Of a DNA stretch of 35,200 nucleotides, positions 12,701 to 17,344 are shown piece by piece. The notes under the pieces are model-generated. The model worked only from the letters and a program-made list of their open reading frames with translations, was not told where the DNA came from and did not search any database. This stretch comes from Candidatus Lindowbacteria bacterium RIFCSPLOWO2_12_FULL_62_27 (lineage in GTDB: Bacteria > Lindowbacteria > 2-12-FULL-62-27). How positions within the stretch are numbered: position 1 is the first letter of the stretch; each line of letters starts with the position of its first letter. The position numbers and the translations under genes are program-made. The DNA is taken from assembly GCA_001784175.1 (NCBI GenBank), contig MFPR01000022.1:1-35200 (forward strand), in the 5' to 3' direction.

Positions 12701-14266
12701 CGACGCCGTGTCGAACGCCGTCACGCGGTAGTAGAACGTCGCGGCGCCCGTCGCGCTCGTGTCCTGATACCGAATGGAACCTGCCGCCACCGTTCCCATC
12801 AATGTCCACGACGACGTGTCCGCGATGGTGCTGCGGTAGACTTTGTATCCCGACAGCGCCGTGCCGCCTGCCATCGTCTCCTCGTTGGTCGTTACCGCCG
12901 CCCACTCCAGGATGATGGACGTGTCATTGTTCAGAACCGCGACCGTATCCGGCGCGTCCGGCGCAGTCGTGTCGGCGCCCGCCGTGGTGTCTACCGCGCC
13001 GAGGCGGAACGGCGTGTATCCGATGCGGTTGACGTAGCCCGTGTCGAACATTTTGCGTCCGATGGCCACCGTGTCCGCCGTGTTCCACCAGTTGCGCGCG
13101 AAATCGAAAGTTTTGCCGGTCCAGTTGTACACCCCGCTGTCGGGATTCGTCGCCGACGTCACGATGTTGTTCTTCTGCACAGTGTCCGACGACGATGTGC
13201 CGGTGATAAAGATCTGATACCGCGTATTCAGCCGCACGTCGTTTAGACTCACCGTGTTGTTCGAAGAAGAACTTAGATAGATTCCATAGTATGCGTTCGA
13301 ACTGAGCGTGTTGTTCGTGATCATGTTGTTGCTCGAACTCGTAGTCAAATACAGGCCGACGCTGCTATTCGACGTGATCGCGTTGTTCGTCACCGTGTTG
13401 TTCGAACCCCCGGTCAGATTGATGCCGGTGACGCCTGAAGGGATCGTGTTGTTCGATATCGTGGCGCCGCCCGAGCCGTTAGCCAGTTGGATTCCGACGC
13501 TTCCGTTCGAAGTGAGCGTGTTGTTCGTCACCGTGCTGCCGTTCGCACCCCCGTTCAGCATGATGCCGTAGAGGTTCGAAGCGACCGTATTGTTCGTCAC
13601 CGTGTTGCTGTTCGAAGACGAAAACACATCGATGCCGCTGTTTGTATTCGACACCGCCGTGCTGTTTTTGACTGTGTTGGTGTCGGACCGGAAGTACAGG
13701 TAGATGCCGTCGTTGCCGCAGGAACTTGCGCTGTCGCCGTCGATGGTCGAGTAGTCCACGTTATAGAAATGAATCCCGTTATACGCCCCCGTCACGCCGA
13801 TGTTGCGGATGAACAGATTGATCTGCGTGTCGGCGTAGATGCCGTACAGACCGGACTGCGTCTTGGGCCCGGGCGGATTGATGACCGTCGCGCCCGAGTC
13901 CTTGCCGACGAGCGTGATGGAGTCCTTGGTGATGTTGACGCCCGCCGTTTCCGTGCCGTTCACCGTCACGTACGAGTCATACAGTCCCGCGTCGATGTAG
14001 ATGGTGTCGCCGATGGCCGCGGAATCGATGGCGCTCTGAATGCAGCGAAACGGCTCGGCGGCGGTGCCGGGCTGGGTGTCTTCGCCGTTGGACGACGTGT
14101 AGACGTCGCCGGCGGCGCTGGTGTCGTTCACGTACCAGTTGGCGGCCTCGGCTCTCGAAGTTAAAAGTGAAAAGCTAAAAGTCAACAGCGATAAAGGCAG
14201 GATGAGCGGCAAGCGGACCAGAAAGGAGGAAAAGGGGACGGATACTAACTTTTTAACATTTCGCAT
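1..14266 (-). CDS. Giant secreted parallel beta-helix / Fn3 repeat protein (3' end beyond window)
   Basis: One minus-strand frame stays open from an ATG at 14266 to the left edge, at least 4,755 codons without a stop. The N-terminus MRNVKKLVSV is followed by a long hydrophobic stretch and a likely signal-peptidase site after SRAEA (about residue 41), so the protein is exported. Nine modules follow. Each has a WYVND-like cap, a GDTIYIDAG-type strand, a SLIGKDS / VIDPPG strand, a NLGVTGA turn, many NTVSGN-type coils of about 22 residues (right-handed beta-helix, pectate-lyase-like fold), an RNWWG motif, the linker PYRLGAVDTAAGADT, and an Fn3 domain ending YYYRVTAFD. From about base 740 down comes a non-helical tail with an invasin-like Ig domain. 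An in-frame ATG at 14305 is possible, but 14266 gives the better signal peptide. No catalytic residues were recognised; adhesin, polysaccharide-binding or surface-layer roles are guesses. Confidence 0.93.
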   Translation of the reverse strand, partial: MRNVKKLVSVPFSSFLVRLPLILPLSLLTFSFSLLTSRAEAANWYVNDTSAAGDVYTSSNGEDTQPGTAAEPFRCIQSAIDSAAIGDTIYIDAGLYDSYVTVNGTETAGVNITKDSITLVGKDSGATVINPPGPKTQSGLYGIYADTQINLFIRNIGVTGAYNGIHFYNVDYSTIDGDSASSCGNDGIYLYFRSDTNTVKNSTAVSNTNSGIDVFSSSNSNTVTNNTVASNLYGIMLNGGANGSTVTNNTLTSNGSVGIQLANGSGGATISNNTIPSGVTGINLTGGSNNTVTNNAITSNSSVGLYLTTSSSNNMITNNTLSSNAYYGIYLSSSSNNTVSLNDVRLNTRYQIFITGTSSSDTVQKNNIVTSATNPDSGVYNWTGKTFDFARNWWNTADTVAIGRKMFDTGYVNRIGYTPFRLGAVDTTAGADTTAPDAPDTVAVLNNDTSIILEWAAVTTNEETMAGGTALSGYKVYRSTIADTSSWTLMGTVAAGSIRYQDTSATGAATFYYRVTAFDTASPYANESFYSDSQVSSIGATSPVVNWYVNDTSAAGDVYTSGTGSDTSWGLGTAARPFASIPKAMQYADTGDTIYVDAGIYDSYVYISGNDSAGVHIDKDSITLIGKDSASTVIDPPGDSSDQVIYGIFADSQVNLSIRNIGVTGAYYGVYLNSVDRSTINNSSFTYCDGTGIDLVNGSDTNTVVNSIASFNRTGCDLILGKPYGNTISSNTFNSNWQVGLSMSRCTNTIVSNNTCNSNGMYGIELGYYSTQNTISGNTANANAEYGIVFIFGPLVNTVTNNIVNANGYGIVLNNGSPMNTISFNQIRSNINAGVALVGDSNVVYANEIVGGDTGVYITGGGTIRGNEVTKNNIISSARAFVDNNTGNNQNALRNWYGTTDSAAIKAKFTSSVDSYIPFRLGAVDTTSGADTTSPRAPDSVAVIGGLPSDTSVILEWAAVGALEESNGGNIALGGYKVYRSRTKDTSSWIQVAQVTSGIRYQDTDVVLGLTYYYRVTSYDTSTTVNESFYSDSQPGDTAMFASQVNWYVNDTSVTGDVYTSGTGSDTSWGLGTAAKPFRTIPMSMRFATAGDTIWIDAGLYDSYVTVNGAETAGVNIDKDSITLVGKDSASTVIDPPGAKTVSGLYGIYADTQTGLLIKTLGVTGANRGLYFINVDRATLSGDSFSSNGNRGVYLINGSDTNTLTGNAVWSNTSDGLEIEAGAGCAISNNSVNLNGAAGILLSGNSAGNTVSNNGARQNATHGVHLNPADSNTISGNTMDSNSTAIYLQTSHNNMITNNIADSNVNGIYLHMGSNLNTVSNNSANANSSVGGILVDGSALDTILNNTANLNTQDGIFINAGVSILIQGNTVQSNLASGIDATGGDTGLLITGNIARSNGQFGVYISASTDLTVSNNLIRSNTQAGLRLENAESIVVLQNDIAANDSGIWISDAATNNLIAKNNIANNNVKNIYNQTDVAQTLRRNWFGSADSVTIKAKLGDTASAWQPYRLGAVDTAAGADTTAPKAPDTVAILSAPSDTSIILEWSAVAALEEVNGGNVALSGYRVYRSEVKDTSSWMKVGQATGIRYQDTDVVLGRKYYYRVTAFDTASPFENESFFSDSQPSDSAVLSAAVEIYVNDDSTSGDSWAAAAGSDASGKGTKQQPLRTITKALQFVTPGDTIFIDRGVYAETVVIDVDSVSLIGKDSNATVIDPASGNGIYADTQTGLLIKNLGVTGATEGIRFFNVTASTITGDSLSDHVGRGIYLQNGCDSNTISNNLLISNLNQGLYMVTNCFNNTIDNNIAEENSQGIHLNSSSRNNVITRNIARRNKHGIYIEINSHGNLVRNNLSDSNTQSGFGLVASNSNIVYQNEFRSNDTGIWIQNSGAGNVFTRNNVANNTVYNVFSPASAAQTFNRNWWGTTQETLISAKFYDTASAFKPYRLAPVDTAAGADTRAPYVFDTSIVIHAGSETALITWDTPTQDEDSASLSGFTSVGIFRLAVPDTTHWDSALIKDVPAGKNSFVDTGLTNGTKYYYRLSALDGLTPFENESFFTDTKSVTPAWFDTGAALVYVSSFGDSTNPGAYDTTKAFRNINEALSAVRPDNGWDTIVVFARPGGDSYFQQLDLTNDTGVKIIAVKRIIGTDPVFDTLPRVAFDTGTILKVWTNTIVEGLFLDGIDSTRTSVAGVLANALEHNGVFLPNSCSGAFVRNMEIRNVYNGIVGDSAHYTTVKYNHIADIVRDGIHFDNGSQNNLIYRNTVERQKHPTGHGHGIKLKTSTARNVVRDNIVRDANMATEFVSTGGQNHIYHNQIYNSDTGVWLLGAGADTFAKNSLVNIGSTLLDMGSSPNFDARRNWWGIRDMNAILSKMAADGSVKIFPHLTTPPDTSADESDTTAPGKPDTFALNGVSGTGGQVTVSWDTPDFDEDGGTPDAFGEYRIYRLISTPDTSDWRNAFRASVASGQTNYVDLAVTDGLTYYYRVSASETLTGGFFNESVFTDTLSVVPSLDTTLPNVWYVNDSFTIGDSYTTAAGADTNTGLQRSSPFLRISRALKFVSAGDTIYIDSGTYNETLTIDTDRVSLIGKDSSATVINPNDDLASDSMRGIQADTQTGLLIRNLRVQICLIGIEWSGVTNSRIENVTVELTTLGGDPYPDGAGMILKNGSDTNVLSSNTVQSNQGTGISLSASAGNTISGNYAASNGNGIVLTQSNSNVLSANTAASNTPGDGITLTSSSFNTLSGNTVTGNSNDGIRLNGSSNGNVITGNTATSNSAGGFDVDGSNSDTLSNNTSMSNANGFFLSSADTCAFLNNSVSNNALSGFRLTSGSDRNVFSGNTVIKNSQYGFDVSSSDSNILTGNLSFSNTLDGARFVGAQSNRMIQNQVDSNGGWALSLTGNSRSNLFAKNNLRGSDARPDSGVKNVTSFAFDFTRNWWGSADSVTIQRRIYDTSATNGIQYQPYRLGMVDTAAGADTTAPESPDTVAIISNDTSIVLEWSAVNTNEEGMGGSPGVLAYGIYRSGIRDTSSWISLAISTTTRFQDTNVVLGRAYYYRVTAYDTAAPLKNESFYSDSQPGDSAVHSSRVSWFVNDGSTSGDSFTYAAGSDTSAGEGTASKPLRTISRALQFSTSGDSVFVDAGLYDSHVNPTATETAVASINIDYLYLIGKDSASTVIDPPGPRTQPDLYGIYASGRSGVTIRNVAVRGAYDGIKFSNVDLSTLSGDSASDNGNNGIYLLNGADTNTVTGCAADSNGLTGIVVDGSHGNTLQNNAASGNFSAGIELSAANGNTLTGNAATSNVFDGFLLTGGSKNNVVRNSVITGNREYGVWISSASNLNTFWNNAIKSNVQAGLYIDASDTNGVRLNDISGNDTGVLINGAAFNNILAHNNLTGNAVSSVLNKAGLTQTMKRNWFGTTDEVTISAKFVDTASTFRPYRLGVVDTAAGADTRAPLEPQNVTVDTSSGVSVTLTWAIPTADEDTQSLSGFAGAKIYRLLNAVDTTQWANSVLLVKTTGASDTTWTDTNVAIGNTYYYKLTSFDASTVVNQSFFTDTKVAVVAVPYWGGPVWYVDKDTGADTFTGHPNYPFKTITRALQAIPADTQQFDTVLIDRNTYAETVVIDTDYICIEGVDSNRSVIDPPGAISTAGLYGIYADTQTGMVIRNIGVTGGYHGVFLDAVTNSIVSGDSISGNGSIGVYLGAGSDTNTVSNCVVDSNTGNGIRIVSSGNTVSGNTVRANGTIGISVNAAGNTISGNSVISNGVQGIYVTGSSNNTISGNTMMGNYRGIYLSSATGNAVTGNIAMYNTEGFTLDMSTQNTLARNLSAENDTTAGFYVLANSDTNTFIQNESHGDRYAIYIDKGALNPPGGNRFIRNNVLKPDSYGIFLANGQVATNFFWRNYMDTTNEGDWNDNIVTKRTLFGLVWDGLDKGGLAYAADTQPRFAPVDTSVSGDSLAPYETAGAFWASSICAGAVKVRWTAPTVNEAGEAAPGHTGFRIYRTTNPAERDWKGNAFLTERPSADTTYVDQAVTNGVTYFYRLTAFDAATPFPNESYFTDSFQATPGGSFCDLGSMTVYLSDSGQATQPSADSPIAAFPSLDSALSALDPSNGFDTIIVFKSMRDSYSISDTGYSIDSGLTLISRKALFGTDNGGGGDTFPTVTWSGETSGLTGAMFTVDSSARIEGFVVDGRDSSTGVKILVANQSNAGQPLIIRNVTVRNAAYGLFGKSGAANITVEHCTAVNFSQAVVQVDGANAMIRNCYAENVTGTSAATVVWQVSSSANGILIADNIVRGAWRGIYLNGNSGSIVRNNIRNVRLAVSAPGFGHTIHANDISNADTAISGGLSTGEIQWNNLYNISDSFVFVSGFPTANYNYFGTTDSEEIKRKSRSSGFVAQSFRFAPVDTRASGDSSASRKPTGVVIENNVPNRNLIRWSPPSQEEDGSAPEIAGYRVFRLRNLYDTSNWRLLAPLPDTAAGDTFLIDTDLVPGSVYYYRVLAFDSSTFNGANLEGFMSDVSKVNPIFGGSGGVRFVSDTGATAAYIKVRAGDSVSVEVNDSDPNTDPGVVQTCTVTIVNLTLGTETETVTCTEISVDSPVFSGKIMMTTMASDTPNSGKLLVRASDQIRVTYIDTPSGDLRTMTATMVAAGVGGDSAIIDSGAHQMVPSGGSAAFQVTVKDSSGEGVPNAIVNFKVEYEGTEVANPSGTTTDSGGLTQSIPLTAGDGMYVILVSTRPGDTDDARTVVYTDRRRVPASKAPAALGAGW
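806..14138 (-). repeat. Nine tandem beta-helix + Fn3 modules
   Basis: Module caps begin near 14138, 12626, 11126, 9360, 8050, 6716, 5014, 3578 and 2066. The Fn3 YY(Y/F)R-type motifs that close the modules lie near 12726, 11219, 9459, 8152, 6822, 5109, 3678, 2171 and 806. Modules are 1.2-1.8 kb long; most of the variation comes from the number of beta-helix coils, while caps, the RNWWG motif, the GADT linker and the Fn3 domain recur. Modules five and nine carry a variant cap (VYVSS / VYLSD, then ALSA, NG(W/F)DTI(V/I)VF and a GTD strand) in place of WYVND. Confidence 0.88.
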
Positions 14267-14305
14267 CAGAGCACCGTCTGGATGTCCGGGAAAGGGGTCA
14301 AGCAT

Positions 14306-14386
14306 TAAGTTATTGAAGTTATTGTTCCAGCGAGGAAGGGATTTCATAGGGCTGCGGTGCCAGCCCCTAAGTTATTGAAGTTATTG
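14306..14386. repeat. 19-bp direct repeat (two copies) upstream of the giant beta-helix gene
   Basis: The 19-mer TAAGTTATTGAAGTTATTG occurs at 14306-14324 and again at 14368-14386, 62 bp apart. Each copy contains two adjacent AAGTTATTG 9-mers. The second copy overlaps the left arm of the 21-bp inverted repeat that brackets the RAYT gene. The repeats lie between the RAYT stop codon and the giant gene's start, so they occupy its 5' region; an in-frame ATG at 14305 abuts the first copy. Confidence 0.8.
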
Positions 14387-15369
14387 GATGCGGCCGACGG
14401 GATGGTATTCATCGCAGAGATTCCAGATCGACGCCGGAGGCAAGCTGAATAACAGCCGAAACGGTCTTCCCCAGTTTTTCGGCGATGTCGGTTGTTGAAA
14501 TGCCCTCGCGGCGGGACAGCGCGCAGAAAAGAGCGCGTGCTTTAGAGACCTTCCGCACACGGCCTCCGGCCAGCACGACCCCGCGCCCGACGCCGCAACG
14601 TTCCTCGACCTCACGCCAGATATGCTCCACGTCGATGTCCCGCGGGCGCCGGGCGAGCCGGCGGCGCTCCGCGCGGCGCTCAACCAGCAATTCGACCTTT
14701 TTCCGAAAATCCTCCGGCCCGGTCATCCAGAGATTACGAGCGGGATGCGAATCCGGGACCCGATCATCATCACAGTGTTCCCGGTACGGCGTCTCCCGCA
14801 AAAGCTTGGCGTAGGCGCCGATGCCTCCGGACAATTCGAGGATGAACTCAGAGCAAACCGGGATGTCCGTCGTTCCGCCGAAAAATGCCCTCACACTGCT
14901 CCAGCGATAGTCCCTGACGTCCTCGACCATTCCGGCGTCACGGGGATTAACATGAATGTAGCACGAGCAGATAACCGCATGCTCATCCCGCTCTACAGGC
15001 TCCGGCCTGTGCCGTTCTCCGAATACGTGCCCGGTTCGGCCCATGCTGAGGTTCCAAAAGCGGGCGTATCCGCCTTGCAGACGTTCCATCGCGTGCGGCA
15101 GGCCGACGCCCGTCACATCTTGAATGAGCAGATGTACGTGATTGGTCATGAGACAGTACGTCAATACCCTGATTTTATATGTCGGAAAAATGTCGTTCAA
15201 CCGCCTGATATATTCGAGTTTGAATTCGTCGGTCTGAAAAATATTCTGCCTGTTATTCCCCCGCGCGGTCACATGGTAAAGTCCTTCCGGCACGTGAATT
15301 CTCGGCGCCCTCATCGACTTATCCCCATCCGCGCACCTGAAAAACTTAAATAACTTAGGGGCTGGCACC
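14356..15369 (-). mobile_element. RAYT unit bounded by 21-bp perfect inverted repeats
   Basis: Bases 14356-14376 and 15349-15369 are exact reverse complements over 21 bp (core GGTGCCAGCCCCTAAGTTAT) and bracket a complete RAYT coding region. The GGTGCCAGCCCC core recurs as a tandem copy just outside the right arm. REP/BIME-type repeats next to their cognate transposase are the normal arrangement for RAYTs, which are usually single-copy domesticated relatives of IS200/IS605 transposases. I saw no target-site duplication, so recent movement of the whole unit is not shown. Confidence 0.65.
14409..15314 (-). CDS. REP-associated tyrosine transposase (RAYT, Y1_Tnp/HUH family)
   Basis: This 301-residue protein has the family layout: an N-terminal RIHVPEGLYHVTARGNNRQ strand, the metal-binding HUH motif in TNHVHLLI (His59 and His61), the candidate nucleophile Tyr83 in GGYARFWN, and downstream GHVFGERH, YIHVNPRDAGMV and YRWSSVRAF blocks. 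A C-terminal region of about 100 residues (DIDVEHIWREVEERCGVG ... TTDIAEKLGKTVSAVIQLASG) looks like the DnaA-C/HTH-type DNA-binding extension common in this subgroup. HUH Y1 enzymes nick single-stranded DNA at hairpins through a 5'-phosphotyrosine link. I chose ATG 15314 because a GGGGA Shine-Dalgarno-like sequence precedes it; the frame stays open to 15389, but only by reading through the GGTGCCAGCCCC repeats (MVPAP ... MVPAP). The gene appears intact. Confidence 0.92.
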   Translation of the reverse strand: MRAPRIHVPEGLYHVTARGNNRQNIFQTDEFKLEYIRRLNDIFPTYKIRVLTYCLMTNHVHLLIQDVTGVGLPHAMERLQGGYARFWNLSMGRTGHVFGERHRPEPVERDEHAVICSCYIHVNPRDAGMVEDVRDYRWSSVRAFFGGTTDIPVCSEFILELSGGIGAYAKLLRETPYREHCDDDRVPDSHPARNLWMTGPEDFRKKVELLVERRAERRRLARRPRDIDVEHIWREVEERCGVGRGVVLAGGRVRKVSKARALFCALSRREGISTTDIAEKLGKTVSAVIQLASGVDLESLR

Positions 15370-15393
15370 ATTCGGGGGGCTGGCACCATTCGG
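15359..15393. repeat. Tandem REP-like repeat, 2 x 17 bp
   Basis: GGGCTGGCACCATTCGG occurs at 15359-15375 and 15377-15393, a period of 18 bp, just upstream of the RAYT start. Its GGCTGGCACC core is the reverse complement of the GGTGCCAGCC core at 14356-14365 on the other side of the gene. This is probably the RAYT's cognate repeat. The remaining bases to the next gene (15394-15608) show no convincing gene or hairpin terminator. Confidence 0.75.
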
Positions 15394-15608
15394 ATGGGGA
15401 CAGACCGGCAACGGCGACCGGGCGATCTCCATCGGTCCGGCGTACACCCCGCGCAGTCAATCCCCTCCGGCGCCCCCTCTTGAAGCCGGCCATACGGACT
15501 ACTCCTTCACCCCATCCACGGATCGATGAAACCTGATTCATGTTCTCTAATAGCAGGGGATTGTCAACGGGAAACTCGGGGCCGGGCGAAGAGGGGAGGA
15601 GAAGAAAC

Positions 15609-16358
15609 TCAATTGCGGTTGAACACCACATCCGCGAAGTTGCGGAGGTACCGTTCGTCGCTGAGGGCGTCGTCGGGGAAGGGCACGCGCGATTTGAAGT
15701 GTGCAGCGAGCGATGCAAAGACCGCCAGGCGTGCGGCCGGGTCGAGGTCGTCGCGGCTGAGGACGGCGCCGAGCAGAAGGCCCGCTTCCTCCGGGACGAT
15801 CCTCGATCTTGCCATGTACACGAGGTGCGGATGGTCGAGAAACGAGTTGTACCGGTCGCCCAGGAGCGCCGACACGTCCGGCCGGGCCCGGCGCGCCTCG
15901 CGGACGACGACCGTGCCGGCGAGCATGTCGCCGAGGCGCTGCCGGCGCGGGCTGAAAAACGAGACGATGCCGCCCAGAAGGTACGCGACCGGCAGCGCGT
16001 CGACCGCGCGCATGAGATTGCGGAGAACGACCTGTTCGAGGCGGAGCTTGAAGCCCTGCGCGTCCATGACGCGGAGGCCCAGGATTTTTTTCCCGACCGA
16101 CTGTCCCTGCAGATACCATTCCGTCGCGATGTAATAGCCCCACATAACGAGAAAAAACACGAGGAACTGCACGGCCGTCCCGACGTCGCGCCAGATCAGA
16201 TCGAGCGCCGTCGTGAACCGGTTCGCGAAATAATACAGGCCGTAAATGCACAGCCCGTCGAGGAGCAGAGAATACAACCGGAGGACGGGGCCGGCCAGTT
16301 CATACGTGAAGGAGATGCCTTCGGGCGTTTCGATTTCGAGAGCCGCCGGCGCGCTCAT
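15609..16358 (-). CDS. RDD family membrane protein with C-terminal extension
   Basis: This 249-residue protein carries an RDD domain over about the first 150 residues: the Arg/Asp helix PVLRLYSLLLDGLCIYGLYYF, a second hydrophobic helix (FLVFFLVMWGYYIATEWYL), the cytoplasmic signature QSVGKKILGLRV, and the closing block RRQRLGDMLAGTVVV. RDD proteins are small polytopic membrane proteins, some linked to ion or solute transport; the substrate here is unknown. About 80 residues follow the domain without membrane segments, which is longer than a minimal RDD protein. ATG 16358 overlaps the SpoIIM-family stop (ATGA), so it is translationally coupled and is the last gene of the run. The upstream in-frame extension to 16487 is only overlap with the previous gene. 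Confidence 0.88.
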   Translation of the reverse strand: MSAPAALEIETPEGISFTYELAGPVLRLYSLLLDGLCIYGLYYFANRFTTALDLIWRDVGTAVQFLVFFLVMWGYYIATEWYLQGQSVGKKILGLRVMDAQGFKLRLEQVVLRNLMRAVDALPVAYLLGGIVSFFSPRRQRLGDMLAGTVVVREARRARPDVSALLGDRYNSFLDHPHLVYMARSRIVPEEAGLLLGAVLSRDDLDPAARLAVFASLAAHFKSRVPFPDDALSDERYLRNFADVVFNRN

Positions 16359-17341
16359 CGCCGGCCGGCGAGGGTCAGGTACGACACGAGCGCGGCGAAC
16401 TCGACGACCCCGATCGAGATTTTGGTCGCGTAGGTCAGGACGGGTTCGTGGGTCTGGGAGAGGAAGGATTCGACGAATCCGGCCCACACGAGCATCGCGC
16501 AGATGCCGCCGATCAGCAGGATCAAGTCGGGTCCCTGCCGGCGCAGCCGGTCGAGCCGGGCCAGGCGCGGGTCGCGTTCGAGGATGCAGCGCGCGATCAG
16601 AAAGCCGGCCTGGCCGGCGATCAGGATCGCCGGAATTTCAATCGATCCGTGCGGCAGGAGCCACCCGAGGAGAAAGCGGCCGACGCCCGCCGACAGGTAA
16701 TCCGCCGCGACCGCGCCGAGGATCACGCCGTTGTAAAACAGGATGCACAGCGTTCCGACCCCGAACGTGAATCCGAGCGCGAGCGCGAACACGGAGACCT
16801 TGATGTTGTGCGTCATCAGAAACGTCGAAAAAGCCGCGTGCCGGCCCAGGGGATATCGCGCATCCACGGACCGCTCTTCCGCCGCCACCCGGTCCTCCGG
16901 GCGGCCCTGCAGATGCCCGAAGCCGATAAGCGCCGACTTGGCCGGCGGATCGAGGACGACGGCGAGACCGCCAAAGGCGGCGCCCGCCAGCGTCACGGCC
17001 GCGGACAGATAAAACATCCGGACGTGCCGCCGGAAGGCCTGGGGGAACCCCGTCCAGAGGCGCCGCCACCCCCGCTCCTGCCGCGCGCGCCGGACCTGGT
17101 ACATCTGCGTGAACGCGCGCGAGACCAGAGATTCGAGATAGGAAACCAGATCAGGGTCGGTCGAAAACGTCTGGAGCCGGTTCAGGTCCGACGAGACCGT
17201 GCGGTAGAGCAGATTAAACCGCTCGGTTTCCTTCAAGCTGAGATGCGCGATCCCGCCGGCGCGCGCGCGGTCCAGAAAGTCCTCGAGCTGCCGCCAGTCG
17301 AATTCGCGCGACTGGATGAACCGTTTGAGGTCGATAATCAT
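16355..17341 (-). CDS. SpoIIM-family (stage II sporulation protein M-like) membrane protein
   Basis: This is a 328-residue protein. The soluble N-terminal part (about 1-105) has the family pattern LKETERFNLLYRTVSSDLNRLQ. It is followed by about five membrane segments, starting near FYLSAAVTLAGAAFGGLAVV. The hallmark segment FALALGFTFGVGTLCILFYNG is followed by LLPHGSIEIPAILIAGQAG, the conserved LPHGxxEIPA signature. SpoIIM takes part in engulfment in endospore formers, but this family is widespread in non-sporulators, typically beside RDD, DUF58 and MoxR genes as here, where its role is uncharacterised. It starts 3 bp after the DUF58 stop and shares an ATGA with the RDD gene downstream, which indicates one transcript. 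Confidence 0.92.
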   Translation of the reverse strand: MIIDLKRFIQSREFDWRQLEDFLDRARAGGIAHLSLKETERFNLLYRTVSSDLNRLQTFSTDPDLVSYLESLVSRAFTQMYQVRRARQERGWRRLWTGFPQAFRRHVRMFYLSAAVTLAGAAFGGLAVVLDPPAKSALIGFGHLQGRPEDRVAAEERSVDARYPLGRHAAFSTFLMTHNIKVSVFALALGFTFGVGTLCILFYNGVILGAVAADYLSAGVGRFLLGWLLPHGSIEIPAILIAGQAGFLIARCILERDPRLARLDRLRRQGPDLILLIGGICAMLVWAGFVESFLSQTHEPVLTYATKISIGVVEFAALVSYLTLAGRR

Positions 17342-17344
17342 CTC

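Noticed and set aside
15315-15389. Longer RAYT start with MVPAP repeated at the N-terminus
   Set aside because: The extra codons translate the REP-like repeat; ATG 15314 has a better ribosome site and begins at the conserved domain.
15311-15718. Minus-strand frame of 135 codons between the RDD gene and RAYT
   Set aside because: It overlaps the end of the RDD gene and the REP repeats, has low-complexity composition, and resembles no protein family.
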